From Actinomycetes bacterium (lineage in GTDB: Bacteria > Actinomycetota > Thermoleophilia > Gaiellales > Gaiellaceae): a DNA stretch of 12,357 nt. A program made the position numbers and the translations under genes. This document shows positions 5,918 to 12,357 of this stretch, in pieces; positions within the stretch are counted from its first letter, which is position 1; the number at the start of each line of letters is the position of its first letter. A model generated the notes under the pieces. That model saw nothing but the letters and a program-made list of their open reading frames with translations. It was not told the DNA's origin and ran no database searches. Where the stretch lies: assembly GCA_030624785.1 (NCBI GenBank), contig JAUXJK010000023.1:1-12357 (forward strand), given 5' to 3'.

Positions 5918-8311
5918 TTATCGCGTAGGGGCCGCGTCGATGATCGCCTTGAGCGAGCACGGATCAAGCGGCATGTCTCGAATGGTGACGTCGAGATCGC
6001 TGAGTGCATCATCGATCGCGCTTGCCGTGAGCGCCGGAACGGGAATACAGCCAGCCTCGCCCGCGCCCTTGATGCCCTTTGGATTGAGCGGTGACGGCGT
6101 CTCGAGATGTTCGAGACGCATGGCTGGTACCTCGGTCGCATACGGGACGAGAAAGTCCATGAACGACGCGTTGCGTCGCTGCCCGGTGTCGTCGTAGGCC
6201 ATCCGCTCGTAGAACGAGCCGCCAATGCCCTGCGCGACGCCGCCCATGACCTGCCCTTCGACGATCATCGGGTTGATCACGGTGCCACAGTCGTGGACGG
6301 CCGCGTATCGCACGTACGTAAGCTCGCCCGTGGCGATATCAACCTCGACCACCGCGGCGTGTGCCCCACTCGCCCACGTCGCGTGCGGCGGGCTGTAGTA
6401 GCCGGTTGCCTCGAGTCCAGGCTCCTCGCCCGGTGGAAGCTGCGGCCCGTCGGCCCGTCGTGCCGGTGCAAACTGGGTCGCCGCCCGTGCGTCATCGTCG
6501 AAGGCATAGCGCAGAGGATTCGATGCGATCGCGACCTGTTTGAGTGTCACATGGCGCTCCGGTGCACCACGTACGAAAATCTTCCCATCCGCCAACTCGA
6601 GATCGTCGGTCGCAGCTTCGAGCATGTTTGCCGCATACCCGAGCGCCTTGTTCCTGACCTCGAGCGCGGCCACAGCAACCGCGTTGCCGCTGACGACAGC
6701 TGCCCGGCTGGCGAAGGTCGCGACACCCCACGGCATCGCCTGTGTGTCACCGGTCACAACTAGGACATCGTGCGCCTCGACTCCAAGCTCCTCGGCAGCT
6801 ACCTGCGCCAGTGCGGTCTCAAGTCCTTGACCGATCGACGTCAACCCGGTCGCAACCCACACCTTGCCCGTGGTTGGCTCGATCTGAACGTGGGCGCCCT
6901 CGTAGGGGCCCAGACCCGTTCCCTCCACGTAGTTGGCGATCCCGATTCCGAGATAGCGGCCCTCCGCGCGCGCCTGCTCCTTCTCGGCCGGAAAGTCCTC
7001 CCAGTCGATCGTCTCAAGAAGCAGATCGAGCTGCTTGTCGTACTGCCCGGAGTCGATCGTCACGGGCAGGCCGTCAGCGAACAGAATATCGCCGCGGTGG
7101 TAAGGAAACTCCTCCGGCTGAATGTAATTGCGACGCCGGATCTCGACTCGATCCACGCCCACTTCGGTCGCGAGACGATCCATGACTCGCTCGATCACCA
7201 TGCACGCTTGCGGGCGCCCGCAACCTCGATAGGGCGTCACCGGCACGGTGTTCGTGTAGACCGCCGTGAACTCAACCGAGAAGTTCGGCACTCGATACGG
7301 CCCAGGAAGCTGTGTTGCCGCGACCTGGGCGATGGCTATCCCGTACGGGATGTAGGCCCCCGTGTCATGGATAAAGCGATCGCGCAGTCCGAGAACCACG
7401 CCATCCGCTGTTGCTGCGACTTCGATGTCGTGGATCTGCTTCCGCTCGTGTGTCGAGCCGATGAAATGTTCAATCCGATCCTCGATGTACTTCACTGGCC
7501 GCTCAAGCTGAATCGCTGCCCAAGGGACAAGCACCTCGTCTGGATAGAACATGACCTTCGTTCCGAAGCCCCCACCGATGTCAGGTTGCTTGACCCGCAC
7601 CTTGTTGTACGGAATGCCGAACAACGAGCCGAGCGAGCCCTTGATCGTCAGTGGCGCCTGCGTGGTGTCCCAGACCGTGAGCTCTTGCCTGCGCGCGTCG
7701 TAGTCTGCGAGGACGCCACGTGTCTCCATTGCCATGCCGGCGGAGCGTTCGATCGAGTAACGCTCGCTGAACACGACGTCGGCCTCGCGAAAGGCGGCGT
7801 CAGGATCACCGACCTTCTGTTCTAGATGGGCGCCGACGTTGCCGGGTGAGTCCGTATGGGTCGTGCTCGCACCGTCCTCGAGAGCCGCCTCAATGTCGAC
7901 TACGGCCGGCAACGGGTCGTAGTCGAGCTCGATCAGTTCGAGCGCGTCCTCGGCGACGTAGCGACTTTCGGCCACGACCATCGCGATGGTCTGACCAACG
8001 TAGTGCACCTCATCATGGGCCAAGAGCCGCTGTGTCTTCGGGTATGGCATGCAGGGGTGCGGGATCATCAGCGGCAGCTCGATGTCGTGCTCGCCCAGGT
8101 CGGTATGCGTGTAGACGGCTACGACGCCGGGATGCTCACGCGCGCGACTGACGTCGAGCTTCACAATCCGAGCGTGCGCTTCCGGGCTGCGGAGGAACGC
8201 GACGTGCACGGCGGTGGGCGCGGAGATGTCGTCGACATAGCTCCCTAGCCCGGTCAGCAGGCGCTCATCCTCGTTGCGACGAATTGGCTTGCCGAATACG
8301 CGCGTCGACAC
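5918..8311 (-). CDS. Molybdopterin-binding large subunit of xanthine dehydrogenase/CoxL-type hydroxylase
   Basis: This 797-residue protein is the catalytic large subunit of a cytoplasmic molybdenum hydroxylase of the xanthine oxidase family, which uses water-derived oxygen to hydroxylate C-H bonds of N-heterocycles, aldehydes or related compounds. Landmarks (numbered from the GTG at 8311) are the N-terminal G-K-P-I-R-R-N-E-D substrate-domain start, Q-P-D-I-G-G-G-F-G-T-K (to ~252), the active-site loop P-Y-R-G-C-G-R (360-366), S-I-G-Q-G-L-E-T (492-499) and K-G-A-G-E-A-G with the catalytic Glu752. The loop is not the A-Y-x-C-S-F-R of true form I CO dehydrogenase, so a CO role is unlikely. The GTG start overlaps the TAG stop of the small subunit by one base (TAGTG) and has GGAG 7 bases upstream (8319-8322). 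The 23 extra residues of the open frame up to 8380 lie inside the small subunit gene and resemble nothing, so I discard them. The gene is intact; the substrate is unknown. Confidence 0.92.
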   Translation of the reverse strand: MSTRVFGKPIRRNEDERLLTGLGSYVDDISAPTAVHVAFLRSPEAHARIVKLDVSRAREHPGVVAVYTHTDLGEHDIELPLMIPHPCMPYPKTQRLLAHDEVHYVGQTIAMVVAESRYVAEDALELIELDYDPLPAVVDIEAALEDGASTTHTDSPGNVGAHLEQKVGDPDAAFREADVVFSERYSIERSAGMAMETRGVLADYDARRQELTVWDTTQAPLTIKGSLGSLFGIPYNKVRVKQPDIGGGFGTKVMFYPDEVLVPWAAIQLERPVKYIEDRIEHFIGSTHERKQIHDIEVAATADGVVLGLRDRFIHDTGAYIPYGIAIAQVAATQLPGPYRVPNFSVEFTAVYTNTVPVTPYRGCGRPQACMVIERVMDRLATEVGVDRVEIRRRNYIQPEEFPYHRGDILFADGLPVTIDSGQYDKQLDLLLETIDWEDFPAEKEQARAEGRYLGIGIANYVEGTGLGPYEGAHVQIEPTTGKVWVATGLTSIGQGLETALAQVAAEELGVEAHDVLVVTGDTQAMPWGVATFASRAAVVSGNAVAVAALEVRNKALGYAANMLEAATDDLELADGKIFVRGAPERHVTLKQVAIASNPLRYAFDDDARAATQFAPARRADGPQLPPGEEPGLEATGYYSPPHATWASGAHAAVVEVDIATGELTYVRYAAVHDCGTVINPMIVEGQVMGGVAQGIGGSFYERMAYDDTGQRRNASFMDFLVPYATEVPAMRLEHLETPSPLNPKGIKGAGEAGCIPVPALTASAIDDALSDLDVTIRDMPLDPCSLKAIIDAAPTR

Positions 8312-8799
8312 TACGAGGCTCCGTACATTGTCTTGGCGGCGAGCTTCACTGCCTCCACGATGTTCTGGTAGCCCGTGCAACGACAGAGATTGCCCGAGAT
8401 CGCCTCTCTGACCTCTTCATCCGTGAGATCGGCCCGCTGTTGCTCGTCGAGGTAGGCACTCGCCGCCATCACGAATCCGGGCGTACAGAAACCGCACTGA
8501 AGTCCGTGACACTCCTTGAACGCCTCCTGGAGCGGGTGCATGCCACCTTCGGCAGGCGCGAGCCCTTCGACGGTGAGAATCTCGGCACCGTCAGCTTGTA
8601 CAGCGAACATCAGGCACGATCGGACAGCCTCACCGTCAACGCGAACGGTGCAGCAGCCGCACACTCCGTGCTCACAGCCGACGTGCGTTCCTGTGAGACC
8701 CACGTCATGACGAAGAAAATCGCTGAGCAGCAGTCGCGGCTCGACCTCGCGCTCGAAGGTTGACCCGTTGACGGTCACGGTGACATTTCGAGAGCTCAC
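8311..8799 (-). CDS. [2Fe-2S] small subunit of molybdenum hydroxylase (CoxS/XdhC-type)
   Basis: This 162-residue subunit carries two [2Fe-2S] clusters that pass electrons from the molybdenum centre to FAD. The plant-ferredoxin-type cluster uses C42-E-H-G-V-C47-G-C-C50 with C62. The second, helical domain has C102-G-F-C105-T-P-G and C139-R-C141. All eight ligands are present and the length is standard, so the gene looks functional. The start is GTG at 8799: the overlap GTGA (8796-8799) is shared with the TGA stop of the FAD subunit, and an AGGTGA-like site lies just upstream. Translational coupling with both neighbours is likely. The order FAD subunit, iron-sulfur subunit, molybdopterin subunit is the same as in classical cox operons. 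Confidence 0.95.
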   Translation of the reverse strand: MSSRNVTVTVNGSTFEREVEPRLLLSDFLRHDVGLTGTHVGCEHGVCGCCTVRVDGEAVRSCLMFAVQADGAEILTVEGLAPAEGGMHPLQEAFKECHGLQCGFCTPGFVMAASAYLDEQQRADLTDEEVREAISGNLCRCTGYQNIVEAVKLAAKTMYGAS

Positions 8800-9605
8800 C
8801 CGCTCACCTGGGCTCGTTCGCGCGCGAGTCCGACTGCCCGGGACGTCAACACCCGCACAAGCTGGCGTCGATAGTCGGCCGTGGCATGGATGTCGTCCGA
8901 GGGAGACGTCGCAGCAGCGGCTGCGTCAGGATCGTCGCCTTCTACGAACACGGGGATCGGGCCGACTCCTGTGAACGCCAGGCGCGTGTTGCCGTTCGAG
9001 ACCACGCAGGCCGCGCCCGCGAGCGCGTAGTCACCGTGGCGACGGCTGATCTCCAGGAAAGCGGAACCCGCCCCCTGCTCGAGCGCTGGGAACGATATCT
9101 CGGTCAGGAGCTCGTCAGGCTCGAGTGAGGTCGTGAAGTGAAATGTGAAGAGGTCCGCGGCCGCGATCTCGCGCTCTCCGCGCAGGCTACGAACTTTGAC
9201 TTTCCCGCCCAGCGCAACGAGCACCGACGGAAGCTCGGCAGCCGGATCAGCGTGCGCGACCGACCCACCAATCGTTCCACGATTTCGCACGACCGCGTGG
9301 GCGACGAGCCCGAGCGCCTCTCGAATCAGCGGACATGCGCTGTACGCAGCATCGGAGCGCTCGAGAGCGCGGTGCGTGGTCATCGCACCGACCGCCACGG
9401 CATCGTCAGCGACATTGATGTATCGCAGCTCGTCGAGCTTACGCAGATCGATCAGGGCCTCGGGCGAAGCAAGCCGCATATTCAACATCGGTACGAGACT
9501 CTGACCGCCGGCGAGGACACTTGCCTCGGGGCCAAGTTCACTCTTGAGGCGAAGCGCCTCATCGAGCGTCTCTGGAGCGTGGTATTCGAACGGCGCTGGT
9601 TTCAT
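8796..9605 (-). CDS. FAD-binding medium subunit of molybdenum hydroxylase (CoxM-type)
   Basis: This 269-residue subunit binds FAD and passes electrons from the [2Fe-2S] subunit to an acceptor such as NAD+, oxygen or a quinone. It begins M-K-P-A-P-F-E-Y-H-A-P and shows the two FAD pyrophosphate-binding motifs of the family, A-G-G-Q-S (32-36) and T-I-G-G-S (111-115), followed by H-A-D-P-A-A-E-L-P. The length is typical. The ATG at 9605 follows the hyuB stop after only 4 bases, with GAGGAAA about 12 bases upstream. The same frame is open back to 9728, but those 41 residues overlap hyuB and are rich in Arg and Ser with no family similarity, so that longer start is rejected. The stop overlaps the small subunit start by 4 bases. 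Together with the next two genes it makes a complete three-subunit hydroxylase. Confidence 0.93.
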   Translation of the reverse strand: MKPAPFEYHAPETLDEALRLKSELGPEASVLAGGQSLVPMLNMRLASPEALIDLRKLDELRYINVADDAVAVGAMTTHRALERSDAAYSACPLIREALGLVAHAVVRNRGTIGGSVAHADPAAELPSVLVALGGKVKVRSLRGEREIAAADLFTFHFTTSLEPDELLTEISFPALEQGAGSAFLEISRRHGDYALAGAACVVSNGNTRLAFTGVGPIPVFVEGDDPDAAAAATSPSDDIHATADYRRQLVRVLTSRAVGLARERAQVSG

Positions 9606-9609
9606 TGGG

Positions 9610-10815
9610 CTAGGCGCTTTCCTCGACGTTCGGAGATTCTGCCGCAGATCCCTCGGCCGCGCCGAGCGAGCGGAAGTAGTCGCCACGGTCGAACATGTCC
9701 AGCGGGCGCCGTGCTTGTCGCTGCTCATCGCGCTCGGCGCTCGTCGCGCCCTCCGCCACGGTGATCTCCTCGCCGTCTCCGTCGAAGATCACGCCGTAGT
9801 CGATCTGGGCGCGCTCGCGTGACACAAGACCGCGAATCACGTCGAGCCGCACGAGTTCGGCCTCTCGCTCGAGCGGGTCTCCCCAACCACCGCCCCCGGT
9901 GGTCGTGATCTCGATCAGATCGCCCTCGGCGACCTCTATGTCGTCGGCCAGGCCCGGAACCTGTGTCTCCTCACCATTGGCGCGGTGCACACTAATTCCG
10001 TAGGTGCTTCCCGCTGAGCCGCCGTTCACACCGTAGGTGTTGAGGAGCGAGCGATCTGCGTTCGACAGTAGCGAGACGCCCTGAAGTACGCGAATCTTCT
10101 TGTGATACCCGAGCCCGCCACGCTTCAGACCTGGGCCTCCGGCATCCTGCTTCAGAGCGAGCTGCTCGACCACGATCGGGTAGCGCGTCTCGGAGAACTC
10201 GGCGGGCAGATTGCGCGAGTTCGGCACGATGTGGATCACGTCGGAGCCGTCGGCGTACCAGCGGCCGCCCGAGCCGCCGCCGAGCACCTCGCGAAACAGG
10301 AAGAACCGATCCTCGTCGTCCCAACCGTGGATCCCCCAGATGCGAATCGTCTCCTGGTCGGCTGGAATGCGCCCTCCCGTAGCCTGGGCTAGGCAGCCGG
10401 CAAAGATGCCGAGAACGCGCAAGAACGTCACGAAACGCATTCCGACTGGAGCCGGGAACGTAGGCGAGACCAGAGTTCCCGGCGGCGGAAAGATGATGTC
10501 GACGCAGTCGCAAACACCCTCGTTCATGTCGATCTCCGCAGCGCGTTCGGGCGTATCGGCGAGGTTGCGAAGTATCGGTGCGATCCACTTCTTGGCGAAC
10601 CGATACTCGCCGTAGTTGGCTGCCCAGTTGATCGGCCCCTTCGCCTGGGGGTCCGTCCCGTTGAAGTCGATCGTCAGCTTGTCTGGCGTCTTCGTCATGG
10701 TGATCTTGAGGGTGTGCAGTCTCGGCTCGTCGACACCGTCGTTCTCGACGTAGTCCTCCCACTCGTACACACCGTCGGCGATCTTCGGGAACAGTTCGTT
10801 GCGAATCGTCGCCAC
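9610..10815 (-). CDS. hyuB: Hydantoinase B/oxoprolinase, C-terminal part (downstream of an in-frame TGA)
   Basis: This 401-codon stretch is the C-terminal two thirds of a HyuB subunit of ATP-dependent hydantoinase/5-oxoprolinase, which with HyuA opens cyclic amides or performs related ATP-driven reactions. Family features include D-F-N-G-T-D-P-Q near 50, G-G-G-S-G-G-R-W-Y (about 175-183), G-G-P-G-L-K-R-G-G near 227, and the glycine-rich T-T-T-G-G-G-G-W-G-D-P near 306-316. The open frame starts at a GTG (10815) in the middle of conserved sequence (V-A-T-I-R-N-E-L-F), with no Shine-Dalgarno site. Homology continues without a shift up to the TGA at 10912-10914 and beyond it into the N-terminal part. 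The GTG is therefore unlikely to be a natural start. The piece is made only if the stop is read through, if an unusual start such as CTG is used, or if the TGA is a sequence error. It ends 4 bases before the FAD subunit start. Confidence 0.75.
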   Translation of the reverse strand: MATIRNELFPKIADGVYEWEDYVENDGVDEPRLHTLKITMTKTPDKLTIDFNGTDPQAKGPINWAANYGEYRFAKKWIAPILRNLADTPERAAEIDMNEGVCDCVDIIFPPPGTLVSPTFPAPVGMRFVTFLRVLGIFAGCLAQATGGRIPADQETIRIWGIHGWDDEDRFFLFREVLGGGSGGRWYADGSDVIHIVPNSRNLPAEFSETRYPIVVEQLALKQDAGGPGLKRGGLGYHKKIRVLQGVSLLSNADRSLLNTYGVNGGSAGSTYGISVHRANGEETQVPGLADDIEVAEGDLIEITTTGGGGWGDPLEREAELVRLDVIRGLVSRERAQIDYGVIFDGDGEEITVAEGATSAERDEQRQARRPLDMFDRGDYFRSLGAAEGSAAESPNVEESA

Positions 10816-10914
10816 GCAGTTGTCGATCAGCGCTTGAAATCCCTGTTCGATTGTCTCGACGCCGTAGCGATCGCAGAGTTCGAGAATGCGTCGCGCGCCA
10901 ACGAGACATGCTCA
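10816..10914 (-). other. hyuB: In-frame TGA and 32 conserved hyuB codons between the two ORF pieces
   Basis: The codons run GAC GCC GAG ATC, then TGA (10914-10912), then GCA TGT CTC GTT and onward in the same frame to 10815. The 32 residues after the stop begin A-C-L-V-G-A-R-R-I-L-E-L and include C-D-R-Y-G-V-E and I-D-N-C, exactly what hydantoinase B has after its G-D-x-x-A-Q-I segment. There is no frame change and no other stop before 9612. The reading unit is 620 codons from 11472 to the final TAG, close to normal length for the family. Confidence 0.85.
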
Positions 10915-11472
10915 GATCTCGGCGTCAACGTCACCGCGAAGGTGGTCGGGCAGGCGACTGTTGCGACAGACGATGTCGAACGCGGCTTCGTTTCGCGTAC
11001 CTGCGTCGTAGAGCTTGATCGGGGGCACCATTAGACCCTCTTGGAAGATGCTCGTCGCATGGACGGGCAGAGAACCGGGCACCATGCCGCCCACGTCATC
11101 GTGGTGGCCGAACACCTGCGCGAAGGCCACGAGCCGCTCCTCGTGAAAGACGGGAACGGTCGTGCATAGATCGGGCACGTGACCAATGCCACCGGTCGAG
11201 TTGTACGGATCGTTCCAGAAGAACACGTCTCCCGGGACGATCTCCTCGGCCGACCATCGCTCGAAGATGGGCTCGCAGACCGCCGAGTACGAACGCCCGG
11301 TCAGCTTGCGTCCGCGAGCGTCGAACAGGGCGACCCGGTAATCGTGTTGGTCTCGAATCATCGGTGAGCGTGCCGTCCGCTCCACCGCGGCTTCGATCTC
11401 GAGCTCTGCCGAGCGAACCGAGCCTTCTATGACTTCGAGAACGACGGGCGAAAGTTCCGTATTGATCGCCAT
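10912..11472 (-). CDS. hyuB: Hydantoinase B/oxoprolinase, N-terminal part (ends at an in-frame TGA)
   Basis: These 186 residues are the N-terminal third of HyuB. Seen in order: the family start P-V-V-L-E-V-I-E-G-S, W-N-D-P-Y (86-90) then G-H-V-P-D-L (97-102), F-G-H-H-D-D-V-G-G-M-V-P-G-S (121-134) with the His/Asp residues typical of the active region, Q-E-G-L-M-V-P-P-I-K-L (144-154), N-S-R-L-P (171-175) and G-D-V-D-A-E-I (180-186), where TGA stops it. The ATG at 11472 overlaps the TAA of hyuA by one base (TAATG) and has a GGAAGGA-type Shine-Dalgarno site within hyuA, 6 bases upstream, so coupling with hyuA is likely. A 186-residue HyuB would lack most of the domain and is unlikely to be active alone. 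The gene may be a recent nonsense mutant, a recoded gene or a sequencing error. Confidence 0.82.
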   Translation of the reverse strand: MAINTELSPVVLEVIEGSVRSAELEIEAAVERTARSPMIRDQHDYRVALFDARGRKLTGRSYSAVCEPIFERWSAEEIVPGDVFFWNDPYNSTGGIGHVPDLCTTVPVFHEERLVAFAQVFGHHDDVGGMVPGSLPVHATSIFQEGLMVPPIKLYDAGTRNEAAFDIVCRNSRLPDHLRGDVDAEI

Positions 11473-12357
11473 TACGCGTCCTTCCCGTTCATCTCGAGTA
11501 TCAGGTTGCCGAAGTCATCGACCCTCGCGTGCCACCCGGCGAAGACGACTGTTGTGGAGCCGAACTCCTCGACGATGGCCGGTCCTTCGAAGTTGGCGCC
11601 AGCACAAAGCTGATCACGGCTGTAGACCGGAGTCTCGGCCTGCTTGCCGTCGAAGTACACGCCACGCGTGCTGGTTGGTTTCGGGTCCGCCGATCCGCCC
11701 GCATTCGGTGCCAGCGTTGGCCGGTGGACGACTCCAACCGCCTGGACTCGCAGATTGACGAGCTCGATCGGCTGCTCACCCCGGTAGGCGTAGCCATAGA
11801 CACGGTCATGTACGTCATGAAAACGATCGATGAGCCCAGGCAACGCAGCCGTATCGAGCTTCGTGCCCGCGACAGGCACCTGCACCTCGTGAGCTTCTCC
11901 GAAGTAGCGCGCATCGACGATGCGCTTCAGAATCATCTTGTCTTCAGCAACTCCTTCGCGGGTGAGCACATCGCGTCCCTCGCGTTCAAGCTCCGCCCAG
12001 GCCGCCTCGAGTTCTGACGCATCAAGCTGTGCCTCGCTGCGTACGAATGTCCGCACGAAATCGCGCTTGATGTCGGAAACGAGTAGCCCGAATGCGGATG
12101 TGTTGCCTGGGTTCGGCGGGATGATCACCGTCTCCATGTCGAGGAGCCCGGCGACCTGAGCCGCGAGCAGCGGGCCCGATCCACCGAATGCGAAAAGCGC
12201 GAACGCTCGTGGATCGCGACCGCGTTCAACCGAGACCTGACGGATTCCGTGAGTTTGATTCCAGGACGCGATCTCGAGGACCCCGGCCGCGGCCTCGTGG
12301 GCCGTGAGTCCGAGCTCGGCACCGAGTTCTTCAAACGCCGTGCAAGCACGATCGACA
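11472..12357 (-). CDS. hyuA: Hydantoinase A/oxoprolinase, C-terminal part (5' end beyond the window)
   Basis: This is the C-terminal ~294 residues of HyuA, the ATP-binding partner of HyuB. The frame is open from the right edge (first full codon at 12356) to the TAA at 11474-11472. An internal ATG at 12137 begins another possible ORF, but homology continues upstream of it, so it is not the start. Family features: A-A-x-G-V-L-E-I with W-N-Q, R-Q-V-S-V-E-R-G-R-D-P-R-A-F-A-L-F-A-F-G-G-S-G-P (usually F-G-G-A-G-P), then V-I-I-P-P-N-P-G-N-T-S-A-F-G-L-L-V-S-D, and near the end F-E-G-P-A-I-V-E-E-F-G-S-T-T-V-V with a final L-I-L-E. The actin-like ATPase N-terminal half (about 400 residues) lies outside the window, so ATP-site residues cannot be checked. 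It overlaps hyuB by one base and is the first operon gene visible here. Confidence 0.9.
   Translation of the reverse strand, partial: VDRACTAFEELGAELGLTAHEAAAGVLEIASWNQTHGIRQVSVERGRDPRAFALFAFGGSGPLLAAQVAGLLDMETVIIPPNPGNTSAFGLLVSDIKRDFVRTFVRSEAQLDASELEAAWAELEREGRDVLTREGVAEDKMILKRIVDARYFGEAHEVQVPVAGTKLDTAALPGLIDRFHDVHDRVYGYAYRGEQPIELVNLRVQAVGVVHRPTLAPNAGGSADPKPTSTRGVYFDGKQAETPVYSRDQLCAGANFEGPAIVEEFGSTTVVFAGWHARVDDFGNLILEMNGKDA

Noticed and set aside
6107..7825. Long plus-strand open frames (218 and 351 codons) opposite the molybdopterin subunit
   Set aside because: They are antisense shadows caused by high GC; the minus strand encodes an intact, well conserved protein.
5918..8311. Aerobic carbon monoxide dehydrogenase
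   Set aside because: The active-site loop lacks the A-Y-x-C-S-F-R motif needed for the Cu-S-Mo centre.
9992..10909. 305-codon open frame beginning just after the hyuB TGA
   Set aside because: The translation is dominated by Arg and Ser and is the out-of-frame shadow of hyuB; the in-frame translation has clear family motifs.
10912..10914. Selenocysteine at the hyuB TGA
   Set aside because: HyuB is not a known selenoprotein, the position is not a conserved Cys, and I see no convincing stem-loop just downstream; a mutation or error is simpler.
1..12357. CRISPR arrays, tRNA or rRNA genes, IS elements, attachment sites
   Set aside because: No spaced repeats, RNA gene signatures, transposase ORFs or terminal inverted repeats were seen on reading both strands.

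Overview
This window looks like chromosomal DNA of a high-GC bacterium, most likely an actinobacterium of the Thermoleophilia/Solirubrobacterales or Acidimicrobiia kind. That is inferred from high GC with strong third-position G/C bias, several GTG starts, 1-4 nt gene overlaps and the gene families present. No rRNA, tRNA, CRISPR, IS or phage element was seen, so the placement rests on style and not on a marker gene.

Layout, left to right. (1) 29-1177 (-): a metal-dependent amidohydrolase. It is divergent, with a 28-base gap, from a small Rieske [2Fe-2S] protein at 1206-1571 (+). (2) About 1592-1831 (+): a broken remnant of a DUF3179-family gene, readable only as pieces in two frames. (3) 1882-2193 (-): a YCII-domain protein with a strong Shine-Dalgarno site. 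(4) 2299-3603 (-): a DUF1116 (YlbE/AllG-like) protein. It is head-to-head with a PLP aminotransferase at 3593-4753 (+), and the two annotated starts overlap. (5) 4750-12357 (-): a tightly packed operon that begins beyond the right edge. In transcription order it reads hyuA (5' part outside the window), hyuB (interrupted by an in-frame TGA), FAD subunit, [2Fe-2S] subunit and molybdopterin subunit of a xanthine dehydrogenase/CO dehydrogenase-type hydroxylase, an Asp/Glu/hydantoin racemase-family protein, and a cupin.

The operon combines a molybdenum hydroxylase (hydroxylation of N-heterocycles or similar compounds) with an ATP-dependent HyuAB hydantoinase/oxoprolinase (opening of cyclic amides), a hydantoin-racemase relative and a cupin. 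Nearby are a DUF1116 protein, whose family includes a subunit of oxamate transcarbamylase, an aminotransferase, an amidohydrolase and a Rieske protein. The simplest inference is a catabolic locus for a cyclic amide or N-heteroaromatic compound. The substrate cannot be read from the sequence.

Points most worth a second look: the single in-frame TGA in an otherwise continuous hyuB; the racemase-like protein with Thr and Ser where the family normally has its two catalytic cysteines; the DUF1116 protein without its usual FdrA partner; the decayed DUF3179 gene; and the non-CODH Gly-Cys-Gly-Arg active-site loop of the molybdopterin subunit.
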